From: Schizophyllum amplum | Lineage: Eukaryota; Basidiomycota; Agaricomycetes; Agaricales; Schizophyllaceae | Assembly (NCBI GenBank): GCA_007026445.1 | Contig: VDMD01000028.1 | Coordinates: 355,200 to 419,199, forward strand | Length of the DNA stretch: 64,000 nt | Direction of reading: 5' to 3' | In this document: in pieces, positions 1-15,471 of the stretch | Layout: every line of letters starts with the position of its first letter | How positions within the stretch are numbered: the stretch's first letter is position 1 | The notes under the pieces: generated by a model | What the model saw: only the letters and a program-made list of their open reading frames with translations | Told to the model about the DNA's origin: nothing | Databases searched by the model: none | Position numbers and translations under genes: made by a program

Positions 1-76
1 TTTTAGTACCAGGTGAATCTAATCCAGCGCGAGCTTGAAAGAAGAAGAATGGCAAGAAGATAAACTAGTCGTGTTG

Positions 77-3000
77 TTACTTGCTGGACTGGAGTTGGGC
101 GTCAGTTCTGGTCTGCGCGAAGAAATGGAAAAGGAAACTCACTACATAACCACTGAGCGTCCGGCTGGAATGGCTGGAGCCGTAAGTGGAGAGTTGAGGC
201 TGGGAAGAGCGATACGACCGCGCCGAGCCCAAGGTGGACGCATGGTTGGAAGAGCTGCTTGGGGTCGTCGGCACACCACCGTTTGTCCGTGAGGACCGAG
301 CCGTCAAAGGCGTCGGCGCGCTGATCTGCGACTTCTTCGGTGTAGCCGCAATCTTGCTCCGAGAGCTCAAGCTTGACGAGGAGGCATTGGCCTTGGTCGT
401 TGGCGGCGTCTTCGGACGTTGACCACCGGTAACGAAGGGATGGCGCAGAGCCGCCTGAGGCTTGATCCTCCGCTCGGGGTCCCATACCAGACACTTGGCG
501 ATGAAATCAACGAAGTTCTCGTCAGTGCAACGGAGTACTTGTTGCAGACTCTTCGTGCCGGGCCGCCTCCGACGTCCCTTGGAGTTGACCACAGGCCGCG
601 GAACACCGCTGGGGTCTAGGGCACTGTGAGTACGAGCTGGAACGTAAAGGATCGTCAGGCTTACCAAAGAAGAGCTTCTTTCGAGAGCTACGGTTGACAA
701 AGTCCTTGTCAGGAACGCCGAGGACCTCCATGATGCATGATAATTGTTCTTGCTCGTTCTCGCCGGGGAATATAGGAAAGCCAGTGTACAGCTCCGCGAG
801 GATACATCCGAGGCTCCACATGTCGATGGCCATATGATAATTCATACCAAGGATAACTTCTGGCGACCGGTAGAAACGACTCTGGATGTAGGTGTAGACT
901 GACGGAGGCGTTAGTTGCCACTTTTGTTACCAATGCACCGTACTCACTCTTCTCGTGCTCGAAGCAGCTACTACCGAAGTCGATGACCTTGATCGCACTC
1001 TTCGCAGGGTGCTTCAACAGCACGTTCTACGGTCCTGTCAGCGACGGCACGGATGCTCGAGCGGTAGTACTTACCTCGGGCTTCAGGTCACAATGCACAA
1101 TGCGATGATGGCGCATGAGCGACAACGACATCAACATCTGACTTGTGAAGCGACGGATGAGGGTCGTTGTGAACCCGACGAAGCCGTTCGCCTTAATCAA
1201 CTCATAGAGGTTGATGCTGAGCAGCTCCATGGCGATGCAAAGATGATTGCGGAAGTAGAAGTGCTCGGTCATCTTGATGACATGGTGCCTCTCGTCCGAG
1301 TCCTATGAATGATATCAGTCGGGCTGCCGGTTGCGACGACCGACGACACGTACCCATTTCCGAAGGTTGTCCAAAATCTTGATTTCCACAAGAGCCTGGT
1401 GGTGGAAGCGCTTCTTGTTACGAATGATCTTGATAGCGACAGATTCGCCAGTGCAGTGGTCGCGGCAATGAAGCACTTGTCCGAAAGACCCCTTGCCGAG
1501 TGTGTCTATCACTTCGTAGCGGTAAGCCAGATGGTCGTGGTTGATGACCAGATAGTCGCCGCGGTCGTCATCGTAGCCGTAATTGTTCGTTGAGTTCTCG
1601 ACGGTGGCCATCTTCTTCTTGCTGCGAGCACCAACACAGTAGACGGAGGGGTAGTCCAAGATCTCCTTCTTCTCGTACTCAGAAAGGTACTGGCTCTGGC
1701 TGCTCTTGAGAGTGGCTGCGGGATATATATGTCAGTCACACCCTATAGCTAGAGAGGCCGTACTCACCAGAGGGAGAAGAGGGAATGCCCGGAGCTATAG
1801 GCTCCGGGAATGCAAGCATGCCATCTAGCTCAACCTGCGATGCGCCCGCCGAGAGCTTCTTAGCCTGCTGCCGGCGGATGTAGTGCATCATCTCCTCATC
1901 GCCGAGAAGCTCCTCTTCGTCCACGGATGTCGGCGAAGGAGAAGGCGTAGACAACGATTGCCGACTTGAAGACGGAGTACCCATGCTTTGGTGAATATTC
2001 GGGGTCGAAGAGCTCGATGACCGCGGGAGTGATATCTTGGGGCTGAGTAGCTTGAGGCCCTTCGACGGCGAAAGGGCAGAGAAGCGATGGTGGGAGGACG
2101 AGGAAGTGCTCTCCGTCGGTGCTTGAGACGCAGAGCCCGAAGCCACGGACGACGTGGATGACTTACGAAGGCCGCTGAACGACATCGACTCGCGATTGGA
2201 CTTCCTAGGCAGAATGCTTGACGAGGATGAGTTGCCTACAGATTGGCGTGGCACACGCGAGACGGACGAAGTCGTCGTCGGCGAGGACCTCTTTGCAGCC
2301 CCTGTGATCGTGGACTTGTTGGACGAACCATCGCCCTCGATCACACCGAACTCGTTAGCGCTCCCAATGGGTGACGGGTTGGCAGGTGATGTCCCCAGGC
2401 CAGTCACGTTGACGCTGGTCCTGCGAGCAGTGCCGACCGTCGATCCCTTGAGCGTTGGAGAGCCGCCAATACCAGACGTCCTGCTCGAAATCCTGGGGAT
2501 CTTGGTTGGTGTCTCCTTCGGAAGGCCGGAGATCGAGTTGTTGAACGACGCAGGCGGACCTTCCTTGGTGTCCCGAACCGTCTGTGAGCTAGCGGTGCCG
2601 ACGGAAGGCGAGCCAGCGATCGTGGGGAGCTGGTTGCGACTTCTAAGCGAGGAGTCCGACTGCTTTTGCATCGAACTGACCGTCTGTGACGTGAGGCGCG
2701 ACCCCGCCGCGGTAGATCGCGACGACGACGAGCTCGACGTCGACGTAGACTGGGATGTCGGCGTTGATGTCAACGAAGTCCCAGCCTTCAGCCTCGCGAC
2801 GCGCTGCGCTGTGGCCGGCTCCAGGGCAGCGATTTGCATGGGAGGCATCGCTACCGGCTCCTTCGGCTTGCGAGGGTCCGTGGACGAAAGAGTCTAAGGC
2901 AAAGGACATGAGTGACGGAGCACAAAGGGTGGAAAAAGGACTTCACCTTGCCACGCTTCCGGCCCATCAGGACCGAGATCCGTCCTTCCTTATCTTCCTT

Positions 3001-5907
3001 CTTCTTCTCCTTCTCCGGCTTCGCTTCCTTGCCACTGTCCCTGGACCGACTCGGTTCTCTCCCTGACTGATTGGAGTCACTATGCAGGCTTCTCCGCGAA
3101 CTCGACCCCTTTAGCAACGAGGGAAAACCCAGACTCATCATCGAGCTCTTCTTGTGCGCCGACGTTGAAGGCGGATTATAGTCGTCGGGTGGAGAGCTGC
3201 TCACCTTGTGTTGCGCGGACGTAGGTGACGAAGGCAGCGGAGGGGGCGGCATTTGCATCGACTGTGAAGATGACCGTCGGAAGAAAGGGATGGACGACGG
3301 TGTGAGGCGCTTGGACTGATTGCGACGCACAGAGGAGCTCGGACTCAGTGGAGCACCCGACGAGAGAGTCGATGCGTGGTTCGTGCTAGCACTAGAGTCT
3401 GTGCCCGAACGGCTGGGCACTCCACCCCGCTCAGGAGTCTTAGAGGAAGACGGGCCCCCAGGGGTCCGAATCGAGCTCTGAGACGACATGGATGCCAACG
3501 ATGATGCCGAAGTCATGGCCTCATTCTGTACAGGTGACCAAGCAGGGGCGTTGGCCATGGACGGCGAGAGACTCTGCTCCTTCGACGTAGACTTGCGGAT
3601 CTGCTGTCCGAAAGACATGGTGCGCGGGCTCTTGGCGGTAGGGGAGGACGGCGAGTTCGATAGCTTGATGTTGAGCGCGTTCGAGAAGCTCCACTTCTTC
3701 GATGGCGTCTTGGTGACCGGGACGTCGCTGGAGCTGGTTTCCCCCGTGTACACCTGCTGGCTCGGGCGGCGCTTGTGCGAGGCTTCCTCGTTGGAGCGGC
3801 GAGGACTGCTATCGCTGTCATGTTGCACCGACGGGAAGACCAGGCCCGCTGACGAATTCGGTGGCGACTTGTACGATGAAAGATCCTTCGGTAAGGGAGG
3901 CACCGGCGGGACCTCCACGTCCTCGCCCGCCTCTCCGCTGATAGCCAAAGACGCGACGCGATCCTTGATAGACATGGCATCTCCGGAGTGATTAGACGTA
4001 TCGCTGCCTGCGCTGTTACGGCGCAGCTTCCCAAACGAATGGCGACTGGACGTTGCCGACATCGATGTGATACTTGTAGTAGCAGACATAGAGGCCGAGT
4101 CCCTCGAGCTCGGGGTGCCAGTGTAGTTTGTCGATGAAGTCGAACCTCGCTTAGCCGACAAGCTGGATCGCGCTCCCTTCTTGGGTGTCCTATCAGACGA
4201 GGAAGACGTAGCATGCTGCTGCTCGTCACCGCTGGTAGCCGCGCCTATGATCTCGCCGGTATCGGCCCGTTGAGGTGATTCCTTCTCCTTCGTGCCCGAT
4301 CGACTTTTCGAGTTGTCACCTGAGCTGCTGATGCCTTCCCATTGCGTCGAACTCTTGCCTGGCGTGCTTGGCCTGCTGGAGCCCGGGCGACCAAAGCTAC
4401 CTACACTGGCGCGGGCACGCGCCGTCTTGCCCGAGATGCCGTCCAACTTCCTCAGAGCCTCCGCTGTCGCTTCATCGTCAAGACCAGACCAGCCCTCTTG
4501 AGTGCCGCGCAGAAGCGAATGAGCAACGTTGGGCGACGAATGGGACTGTGATGGCTCCCGAGTCAAAGGGGGAGAGGTATGGGGCTGCTTCAGGAATTGC
4601 TGGATCGCGTTGGACGACGGCGAAGGCGGCAAATGCGAGAAATCCGTGGTGTGTACCCTCCGGTTATGGATGTGTCCTTCTGAGCCCGAGGAAGTCAAAG
4701 AAGTCTGCCTGACGTGGCGCTCGGGCGATTTCGCGGCGGAAGACAGGGTAGGGCTCGTAACGGACGAGGACGGCGGTCTGCCGTTGCCGAGAGAGATGCC
4801 AGAGCTTTCCCGCCTGCGATCTTTGCCCTTCTCACGAGAAGAGGCGCTGATGTTCAGGCTGCGATGGCGCCTAGCGGACGCCTCCTTGCTCTTCTCCTTC
4901 GAAGCAGACATCGAAGAACGCTTGGAGATGAGGACACCAGCCTGATCCATCTCGAACTCGTCTGACGTGCGCTTTTTCGCACGCCGTCCGCCAGGAGTAG
5001 AGAATGCGCTTGGAGGCGAGAGGGGTACGTCGACGTCCGATGACAGATCTAGCTGTAATGGAGCGTTCGTGGACTGATCACGAGGGGTGGTTGGCGAGTC
5101 CTTGGGAAGTTCCGGCGCAGGGTCCAAAGCCGAAGGTTTTCTGGGGTATAAGATTTCCTCGCCGCCGCTCTCCTCTGGTAACGAGGCTCGACCGCGAAGA
5201 GGGCGTGGGATATCCATAGACTGCTACAAGCTACTGGTTAGCGATAATCGAGACTGAGAAGACAGTAACGCGCACCCGGTCTTCCTTGCCAGAGGATTCA
5301 CCGTCGACTGCTTCGATGGTCCATGGGCTATCGGGATCGTTCTCCTCTTCCTCCTGCGTCGGCAGAGGCTCGACCTTGCGGGTGACGATGTCGTCGACGT
5401 GGCTTGTTTTGGACCACCGAGGCGTCGTCAAGTCGCCGACACCAATCAGACCGCGCCTGTCGATGGACGCTGGATCACGCGCGGGAGTCACGGGGCTCTC
5501 GACCGGGCTACGGTTCGGTGTGACGCTGAGAAGCGCGGGAGGATGCGGGAGCGGAGGCATGGGCGAGTCTGACTGGGCGCCAAAATAGTACGGGTCGAGC
5601 GACGAGGTGGATGAGGTCGAACGCGACATGGTGTGATCACGCTCCATCGAGGCTGAGTCCTGAGCCTGGGATATATGGAAAATGGGCTGACGAAGTGCAT
5701 GTCAACAAACCGAACCGGGTAAGGACGCGCGCGGCGCCTGCATACCTGCTGCTGCAAAACATCGTCGCGGTCGTCGCTGTCGTTGGCACCGTCTGCTTCG
5801 TTATCAGCGGCGCGTGCATTCGTCCTGGTCGTCTCCAGCGCCTCCGAATGGCCGTCTGGCGCGTCGTCTGCGTCGTCGACCGGTGGCCTTGCGCGAGGAG
5901 AGAGCAT
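77..5907 (-). CDS. DYRK-family protein kinase (Pom1-like)
   Basis: Dual-specificity, tyrosine-regulated Ser/Thr kinase of roughly 1,650-1,700 residues. The first ~1,250 residues are Ser/Pro/Arg-rich and disordered. A DYRK-homology box ([18 protein letters not shown]) precedes the catalytic domain at about 1715-250. Visible motifs are the glycine loop [14 protein letters not shown], catalytic [19 protein letters not shown] and the activation-loop [17 protein letters not shown] with the DYRK YxY autophosphorylation pair. Joins I checked in frame: 5907-5746, 5665-5276, 5220-2947, 2893-1768, 1715-1354, then several short kinase exons. The start at 5907 (MLSPRAR) was chosen because exon 1 splices in frame to the downstream [10 protein letters not shown] region. 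Family members such as fission-yeast Pom1 set cell polarity and division timing; that role here is inference. The C-terminal tail after the kinase is uncertain; the stop at 77 is the last in-frame one. Confidence 0.92.
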
Positions 5908-6345
5908 ATTTGTTCACGGGAGAAAAAGAAAGGAAGGGTGTCGGGCGTCGGAATCGATGTCGTTCCGGTCACCGTCCGGGGCGAGTTGTAGCGGGCAGAG
6001 CACGACGCGGCCGTCGACGGGCGACGACTTTGGGTGTTCAGACACGAGCCATGCGACACGGACGAGCACCGCGACCTGTACCGTGATGTTTGTCAACACC
6101 GTCGAGCCTCAAGCCTGGTCATGTGGCGTCGCGTGCTCGCACCCCACCCTTTGCGTTGTTTCGTTCACACGTCCGCCAATATAGACTCCAGACCAAGAAA
6201 TTTGGGTAGATTGGGTTTCAAGAAATATGCAGGTGTAGGAACAGATATGCTACAGAACATTAGAACAGCAACGTCAAGAAATAGAAAGCGCGAAGTAAGT
6301 CATCGTAAATATTAGTGTCAGAGGCGGGAGCAGCAACGTCTCTGT
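5908..6345. other. Intergenic region, 5' of the DYRK kinase and 3' of the J-domain gene
   Basis: About 440 bp between two minus-strand genes. It must hold the promoter and 5' UTR of the kinase and the 3' UTR of the J-domain gene. Only short ORFs without coding character are present. I see no repeat or RNA gene. Confidence 0.6.
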
Positions 6346-9300
6346 CTACAGTTCCTGTTCAAAGGCGCGAGGGCGGCCCCGGAAGAACCCACGCCCGCGC
6401 CCACGGTATGGCCGACCGCGACCACGGCCACGCCCTCTCATAGTTTGACCTGACGGCTCGTGTGGTGGGACAGGGCTGGCCGCACTGCTGCTGACGACAG
6501 TCGACGAGGACGAGGACGAAAGCGGCTCCACGGCTTCAACGCACGGTGTGCGGACCACCGTAGCGCCCTGCACGACCTGCGGCTTCTCGTAAAAGAGATC
6601 GTCAGGAATGGCCATCGTCTGGAAGTCCTCCACCGCGATGGGCTCGTAGACCTGCACGGGTGGCACAGCCGATGCCTGCGAAGGCTGCAGAACAGGTTAG
6701 TCAAGGATATACGTGGAGGATAACCTGATAATCACCTCGCGCGCCTGAGCCTGCTGCCGCTCCTCTCTCAGCCGCTGACTGCGAGCCTTGTCGCGCTCGC
6801 TCTGCGCCTTGCGGCGCTGCATGGTGGCCTCCCACTAAACATGATGAGAAAAGGATCGTAGATAATTACGAAGCTACCCACCTTGGCCCGTTGCTCCTCC
6901 GACCACGTCTCGTCCGGAACCACTTGCTGCTTCACCTTGGGTGCCGGCTTGGGCCGCTCAGCCTTGGGCGCGGGTTTGGGTCGCTCAGTGGTCTGCGGTC
7001 GCGGCACCGGCTGAGGCGCTTCAACAGGCTGCTCCTGTCGCTGCGTCTCAGCGGGCTGCTTCTGCCGCCACGTCTCCGCCTGACCCGCCTGACCCTCCGC
7101 CTTCACAGGCTGCCGCATGTCCGCCTGCCCCGCCCGCGCCTCTGCCTGAGCCGCCTTTGCCTCCGCCTTCCTTGCCTTCGCCTCAGCCTTCTTCTCCGCC
7201 TTCTTCAACGCAAACTTCTCCTGCTTGCGCCGCAGTTTCTCCTCCCGGGCGAGCTCGGCGGGCGTGCGCGGCTGGTGATTGGGGTGGCTTTCTACACTAC
7301 GCGCCTGGTTCTCCGCACTCGGCGACGTGCTGCCCGCCTTCAAGCGCACCAGCTCCGCCTTGAGCATAATATCGTTAGCGTGCCGGCGCGCCTCCATCTC
7401 TGCCTGCGCGGTGCGCAGGCGCGCGTCCTCATCAGCTTTTCGGCGCGCCACCTCCTCTTCACGTCGACGCACCGCCGCCGCGTCTGACTCACGTCGCCTG
7501 ACAGCCTCCTCTTCCCGACGCTTGGCCGCATCCTCCTCCCGACGCTTCGCCTCAGCCGCCTCGCGTTCTGCGCGTCTTTTGGCCTCCTGCCGCGCGCGTC
7601 GCTCCTCGTCCGCCGCCTTCTGCTTCGCCATGCGCTCCTCCTGCTTCGCGACGCGCTCCTCCTTCTGCCGACGCTCCGCTTCGGCTACCTCCCGCTCGCG
7701 CTGCGCGGCCTGCCGCGCGGCCTCCTCCGCTAGCCGGCGCGTATGTTCTTCTTCCTGCCGGGCGTGTTCCGCCGCCAGCCGCGCCTGCGCCTCCTGCTCC
7801 CGTTGCCGCTTCGTCTCCTCGCGGTCCCGGCGCTCCTTCTCCTCCATCTTCACGCGCTCCGCTTCCTCCTGTTGCTGCTTGATCTCCGCCGCCTCGCGTT
7901 CGGCTTTTTCCTGCTCGAGCCGTTGCTGCTTTAGCCGATTTTCCTCCTTCCGCCGCCTGTTGGCCTCCGCGCGTGCTTCCTCCTCCGCGAGCCGGCGCCG
8001 CTTCGCCTCCGGATCTTCAGCGGTCTTGCCCTTCTTCTTCTTGCCCTTCTGCGCTGCCTGTATTTTCTCCGCCGCCTCCGCCGCCAGCACGTCGGGGTCC
8101 ACGAACCCTTTTTTGTTGGCTAGGATATTGCGCACGTCCTCGTCATACGACTGTTGGAAGCAGCGCTGCGCGTCGTGCACGGTGGCGTCCTTGAGCGCTA
8201 GCTGGATCATTTCGTGGTTGCCGCTGGCGATCGCGAGCTGCAGCGGTGTCCGGCCGTCCGCGCACGCCTTTGAGGGGTGGCATCCCTCAGCGAGTTTCCC
8301 CTGGCGCGAGAGGAACAATTTCGCCGCCGCAACGTTGCCGGAGAGCACGGCTTGGTGGTACGGTGTGAGCTTCGCCGCGTTGAGCAGCGCCGCGTTCGCG
8401 CCGCGGTCGAGGAGGTACTGGACGCACGCGGCGTCGGGGCCCTTGGCGGCCGCGTGCAGCAGCGTCTCGTAATTGACCTTAGGGTGGTGGGGATTCTTAG
8501 AGGGGCGCTCGGGGGTGTCGACGTCGAAGGCGTTCGCTGCGAGAAGGGAGCGCAGGATGTCAACGTCGCCCTCGCGCGCAGCCTTGAACGCGCGCGACCG
8601 GGCCGCGGACTGCGCTTCCTCCTTGCGCGCCTTTTCCTGCGCCTGCAGGTTGGCCAGCCGCTTCTCCTCTTCGATTTCCTTTTCTGCGAGGCGTGAGCGA
8701 GGCGTGGCACGCACATAGCCAGATCGACCTACCCAATGCCTTCATCCGCTTCTCGTATTCCTCCTTCTCCTTCTTGCGTGCTGCAGACGGGCTCTTGGAG
8801 CGGCGCGGGCGCGACGCGTATCCGTAGCTGTTGCCGCTGGACGAAGGGCCGTAGTCGTAATAGTCGTCAAACTCGTCGTCGTCGGACTCGTCCGAAAAGT
8901 CGTCCCCGGGCACGATGACGGGGATGCCGTTGACTATGATCATCGTAGGACCGCGGCGGTGGCGGAAATGCGATCGGTACTCTGGGAGGCTAGTGAGGTG
9001 GATGGGGCGAGAGATGGCGTAGTCACGTACGCTGACCGCGGCTGCTGCTGTACTTGCCATTCATCATGCTCTCAAACATGAATCTGAAGCCAGTTAGCGG
9101 GGACACAGAGTGATTTAGGTCGCGCACCTGAAGAACGAGTGGGCAAAGCCCGGGTCGCCCCCCATAAAGTCGTCGCCATCGTCGTCGTCAAAGCCGCCAA
9201 ACGCATCCTCCTCGCCCCAGGCGGGGTTGTCGTAGTACTTCTGGCAGACGTCCCATGCGGCGCTAATCTGTGATCACGTTAGTGATACCATGGGTATGTA

Positions 9301-9476
9301 CGATAAGTAAATACCTCTTGAAACTTGGCCGTCGCTTCGCTCGCCCTGCTGTGATTCCGGTCCGGGTGGTGCTCAAAGGCCAGGCGCTTATATGTTCGGG
9401 CCGCGACAGCGTACTCTGCGTCGGTCGCGAGTCCCAGCACGCCAAAAGATTCAACGACCTGCTTTTTGAGAACCAT
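6346..9476 (-). CDS. J-domain protein with ankyrin repeats, long coiled coil and RGG tail
   Basis: Co-chaperone-like protein of roughly 950 residues. The N-terminal ~60 residues form a J domain with the HPD motif (AFEHHPDRNHSRASEATAKF), which would stimulate an Hsp70 ATPase. Then come an acidic Gly/Asp linker, 'MFESMMNGKYSSSRGQ', and a stretch containing MIIVNGIPVIVPGDD. Ankyrin-type repeats follow (residues such as LLHAAAKGPDAACVQYLLDRGA and GRTPLQLAIASGNHEMIQLAL), then a ~350-residue Glu/Arg/Lys/Ala-rich coiled coil. The C-terminus is Pro-rich and ends in an [14 protein letters not shown] basic tail. Exon 1 is 9476-9315. The junction near 9026-8990 is resolved by a tcccag acceptor, which joins the J-domain half to the ankyrin half in one frame. 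Low-complexity exon boundaries near 6720-6890 are approximate. The substrate is unknown. Confidence 0.85.
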
Positions 9477-11693
9477 TGCGCGATGTTGGGAGCGCTAGGA
9501 GCGCGCTGGACGGCGAGCAAAAGAACGGTCAGAATCAGGGCAAGCTCGTGTGATGGCACGCGGTGTGATGTGTGACACACGCGACGTCGCGAGCGTGACC
9601 ACTGACTACGCCTCGTTGTTCCAGAACAAGCAATTTTGCCCCTGTCTGTGAAGCAATGCGAGAAAGAGAACACCTGGGGGGAGCAAAGAGAAGAGATATG
9701 TAAGAGGGCATTCGAAGACGGATGGGGCCACCCATACAGATAGAGTAGGAAACAGCGAGCAAGGAAGGGCACACGAGAATGGATGCGTGAGCGACGGCGG
9801 CGGCGCGAGGAGCAAGGGCCCAAACTGGACTCGTATGTTCTCCTTCAACAAATTCGCGCAGGCTCGCACGTAATTACATTCTAGTCTGCGAGTACACAGT
9901 CACTCTACGGCAAACCCAATGCAGAGACACCTTCAGCACTCCCCGTAACCTCCCACAGGCCACCACCTGGCGCCACGAACTCGCCGCCCGCGCTTTGTGA
10001 GTTCCGCGGCGACTCCCAACCGAAGACGCCGCCGGCCTTTTCGCTCGCCCCCCCCCCCCTCCCCAACTACCTCCCTTTCGTAATGAGCAACCTCCTTTGT
10101 TGCAATCAGTTGCTTTCTCGGTGTACTCAACTCACCCTCTTTCTCGGTGACCGTTGGGCCGCTGGGCGAGCATGTGCATGCTTCCGGCAGTTCGGGTTGC
10201 ACATCTATCCGAGAGCGACTCGGCGATAAGAAACAGCGGGAACAAGAAAATCGAGAGGCGGCCGCGCACCTCGCACCGGTTATGCGCTGGAGCTGCGCAG
10301 AAAATCCTGGAAAAAGTTCGAGCAAAATGGGACCTCAGGATCAAATCAAGGCGGACCACGACCTCACTAGCACTGGCCGAGAGAAAGAATGGAACAAAAG
10401 CACCCAATCCTGCCAGATCCGAATGCGGCGCTGTTATAATCCACCCGCAAAAAGGGACGCTACAGGAATGTTTCAGAGTAGTCGGGTACGGTATAAGAAC
10501 ACTGGGACGTACCACCACTGCATGACGACCTGCTAGCGGACCCCAATAGAGACTACACGGTAATCGACCGGAGGGAAGTCGCCAAGCTGTCGGATGCCAG
10601 GATTCGGCCAAAGTTATCGCTCGGTGCAGCAATACTGGTATGGACTCGTGAAGGCTGCAAGAAAGGTCACAGTCGCGACACCCATGGTACGAACGGCAAT
10701 GCTGGAGGTCGTGCGTGGCGCTGCAGCACGCACGTCGCACATCGAAACTACAAAAGCTGGAGGACACTGGTGGGTGTATGCCACAACAGGCAGCTTAATG
10801 ATGACTGTAGCAGCAAGGACGAGGGACACCCCAGGACGGACGGCGTCACGCCTCAGAAGCGGAAACAGGCAACAAAGAAGCTGCCAAAGAGTCACCGCGC
10901 GGCAGAGATTGGATGTATATATGCACGCACTGTGATGTGACCTCAAGAGCGGGGAAGACACGAGACGCATCTCTGCTGATTATCAACTAGAGCCACACTC
11001 GTGAGTTACCTGATCTGACCCTGTAGCTTTGCGAAAGAAGGATGTACTCACTGTAAAGCCGTTCCCTCGGCCACTAAGGCGTAACCGGGTGACCGGGAGT
11101 CGTAAATCGAGGACGACCTCTACGCGGCAATTTACGTCCCTCAAACCGACTCCCAACGTTCGTGAGGAGACCCGGCCAGGACCCGGCATAGCGAGAGGGC
11201 AAGTGCAAGAAGTAATAGTGTGATATGTGACAGATGATGATGTTGTTCCCAGACAGGTAAGTATGCCCCTGTTTGCGAAGCTCAGCGCCGCCCATGCAAA
11301 GTGTCCGTCCGCTGGCCTCGAGGCGGCGGTGTCCTGGCGTCTGTTCTTGACTTCCAGGGCAGAAACGTTGTAGGCGGCCCGTCAGAAGGCGCGAAAGCTC
11401 GGAGAAGGTACTAGGATGTTCTAGTTGGCTCTACTGCTCGTCCTTACTCTGGATCGACTCAGTAGCGCCGTCGCGCACGCGCGTACCGAGCTCGCCGCAC
11501 TAATCTGCTCCTGTGCAGCAGATCGGATCTGGGCCTCGAGGTATGCTCGCTTCCGCCGCGCTGCCCCAGCTCTTTGTTAAAGCGCCCCCCAGGACCCTGC
11601 ACCAACAGACCGTCGCACGACCGTGTACTTTAGCAGTCAGTAAGCCACCGAGTCCCCCGAGTTCTCATCTCATACAACCACCTCACATCAGCC
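9477..11693. other. Long non-coding stretch between divergent genes
   Basis: About 2.2 kb between the start of the J-domain gene and the start of the Zn2Cys6 gene. All ORFs here are short or have no recognisable composition; the longest (10132-10767, minus) looks like a chance reading frame. A run of about a dozen C residues lies near 10049-10062 and a TATATATG box near 10916-10922. The length suggests an extended promoter or 5' UTR for the regulator downstream, but a non-coding RNA cannot be excluded. Confidence 0.5.
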
Positions 11694-12394
11694 ATGTCCT
11701 CCAACGTCAACGACCGCACCTATCATACCACCGCGACGGCTAGTCCCCCAGTGCCGTCGCCGGACGGGCTGCTCATGTTCCCCATCGACTGGCCGCGCGA
11801 CTCGGAGGCATCTCCCAAGCCAACCACCCGGTCTAAGCGCCGTCAGGTCAAGAACGCGTGCACGCTCTGCCAGAAGTCGTGCAAGAAATGCGACGAAGCG
11901 CGTCCCTGCCTTCGTTGCGTCCGCTACGGTGTACCCGAGCGCTGTGTCAACTCGCAGCGCAAGGAGAGGAAGAAGGGTACGAAGCGTGGCCCTTACAGGA
12001 AGCGTGATGTAAGAGGTGCGTCCCCCGTGCGCTGGCTCGCCCGCTGTCGCTGACACCGACCTCAGATCAGGATGACCTCGCAGGTCTTCCGCGATCGCCG
12101 GACGAGCCCCAGATGCCGCCCCCACCCCCACCCCCATGCCATTTCCCCACAGCCCCGCCGGTTCAGCCGGTATTCTATACCCACCCGTCGCTCTACCCCA
12201 AGCCCGGCGAGCAGGCCCCCTCCCATTCCATCGTCTGCCCAGTCTCTGTACCTGCGCAGGTAGACATGGGTGTTCCCTACATTGCAACATGGGGTTGGGG
12301 CTATCACGCCTACCCACCCCACTATCAGTACCCCTACAAGGGCTACAATGATCATCTAGGTGTTGTGCCCACCCAGTCACATATGAATTACTAA
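11694..12394 (+). CDS. Small Zn2Cys6 (binuclear zinc cluster) protein
   Basis: Compact putative DNA-binding regulator of about 217 residues. Two exons, 11694-12015 and 12066-12394, join in frame through a gtgcgt donor and ctcag acceptor. The cluster lies at about residues 58-84: CTLCQKSCKKCDEARPCLRC followed by VRYGVPERC. The spacing is C-x2-C-x6-C-x5-C-x2-C-x8-C, with an extra Cys inside the first loop. A basic stretch RKERKKGTKRGPYRKRD follows immediately. The C-terminal half is Pro/Tyr-rich (polyproline near residue 125, then repeated aromatic YHAYPPHYQYPYKGY) and could be an activation or interaction region. There is no fungal-specific transcription-factor middle homology domain, so this is a short subclass. 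Its target genes cannot be predicted. Confidence 0.85.
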
Positions 12395-12692
12395 CAATTA
12401 CTTTATCTTACTGTACTGGTATGTATACTGACAACAGCCTGCTAGCTAGTGGGCTGTTGTGAGCCTTCATATTTTTGCATTCTGATGGGGTTACTATATC
12501 TTGCTACATAGCCATGGACTTCATAGTGCTTGTTGATATCTTGGTGTGTTGCTGTACTCAATGCTATTGTGCTTTCCCTTGGAGACCAAACAATGGAGTG
12601 ACAAACAAAGCAAACAAGGCATGCACAACAGTGACAGTGCTAGTGAAGTACATTAAGAGCAGAACAGCAAAGATAAAAACCCCAAAGATGGC

Positions 12693-15102
<2,410 letters not shown>

Positions 15103-15471
15103 GATGACAGTCGAAAACAAAGATGCAGCAAAGATGTGTGCACAGCGGAACGATCGGGCCGAGTCCCAAGTTCAGCTTGGACCTTGCCAGTGATTTGCCA
15201 GTGATGAACTTCAACTTGACCAGGACTTCCAAAGGACTTCACTTGGTTGAGCTTTAGCTTCATGTTCATCATTCCGGTACAAGTCAGACGAGTTGCCTGC
15301 ACCTTTAAAGCTCATCGGTCGCAAGAAATGAATTACGGGAGCATGCAAGTCACTACGTATTTCTAAGTACATCAATGTCAAGTATGTACTAAGCTCGAGC
15401 GTTCCACACAACCTATCCTCGCGAACAACATATGTGACGAATGAACAGCAGTCGCAATTGGCCCTGGCGTC
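15103..15471. other. Intergenic region, DDX41 promoter side
   Basis: About 370 bp upstream of the helicase and downstream of the SDR gene. Only short ORFs occur. An imperfect 11-bp direct repeat (gacttccaaag/gacttcacttgg around 15215-15245) is the only local structure I noticed. Confidence 0.5.

Noticed and set aside
2154..2897. 247-codon plus-strand ORF within the kinase gene
   Set aside because: Lies opposite the Ser-rich disordered exon; composition is explained by the complementary codons.
7279..8472. 397-codon plus-strand ORF antisense to the J-domain gene
   Set aside because: Ser/Arg/Ala-rich mirror of the Glu/Arg/Lys coiled-coil codons on the minus strand; no family and no splice structure.
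10132..10767. 211-codon minus-strand ORF in the large intergenic region
   Set aside because: No recognisable motif, Cys/Ser/Arg mix typical of random GC-rich frames, no supporting neighbour exons.
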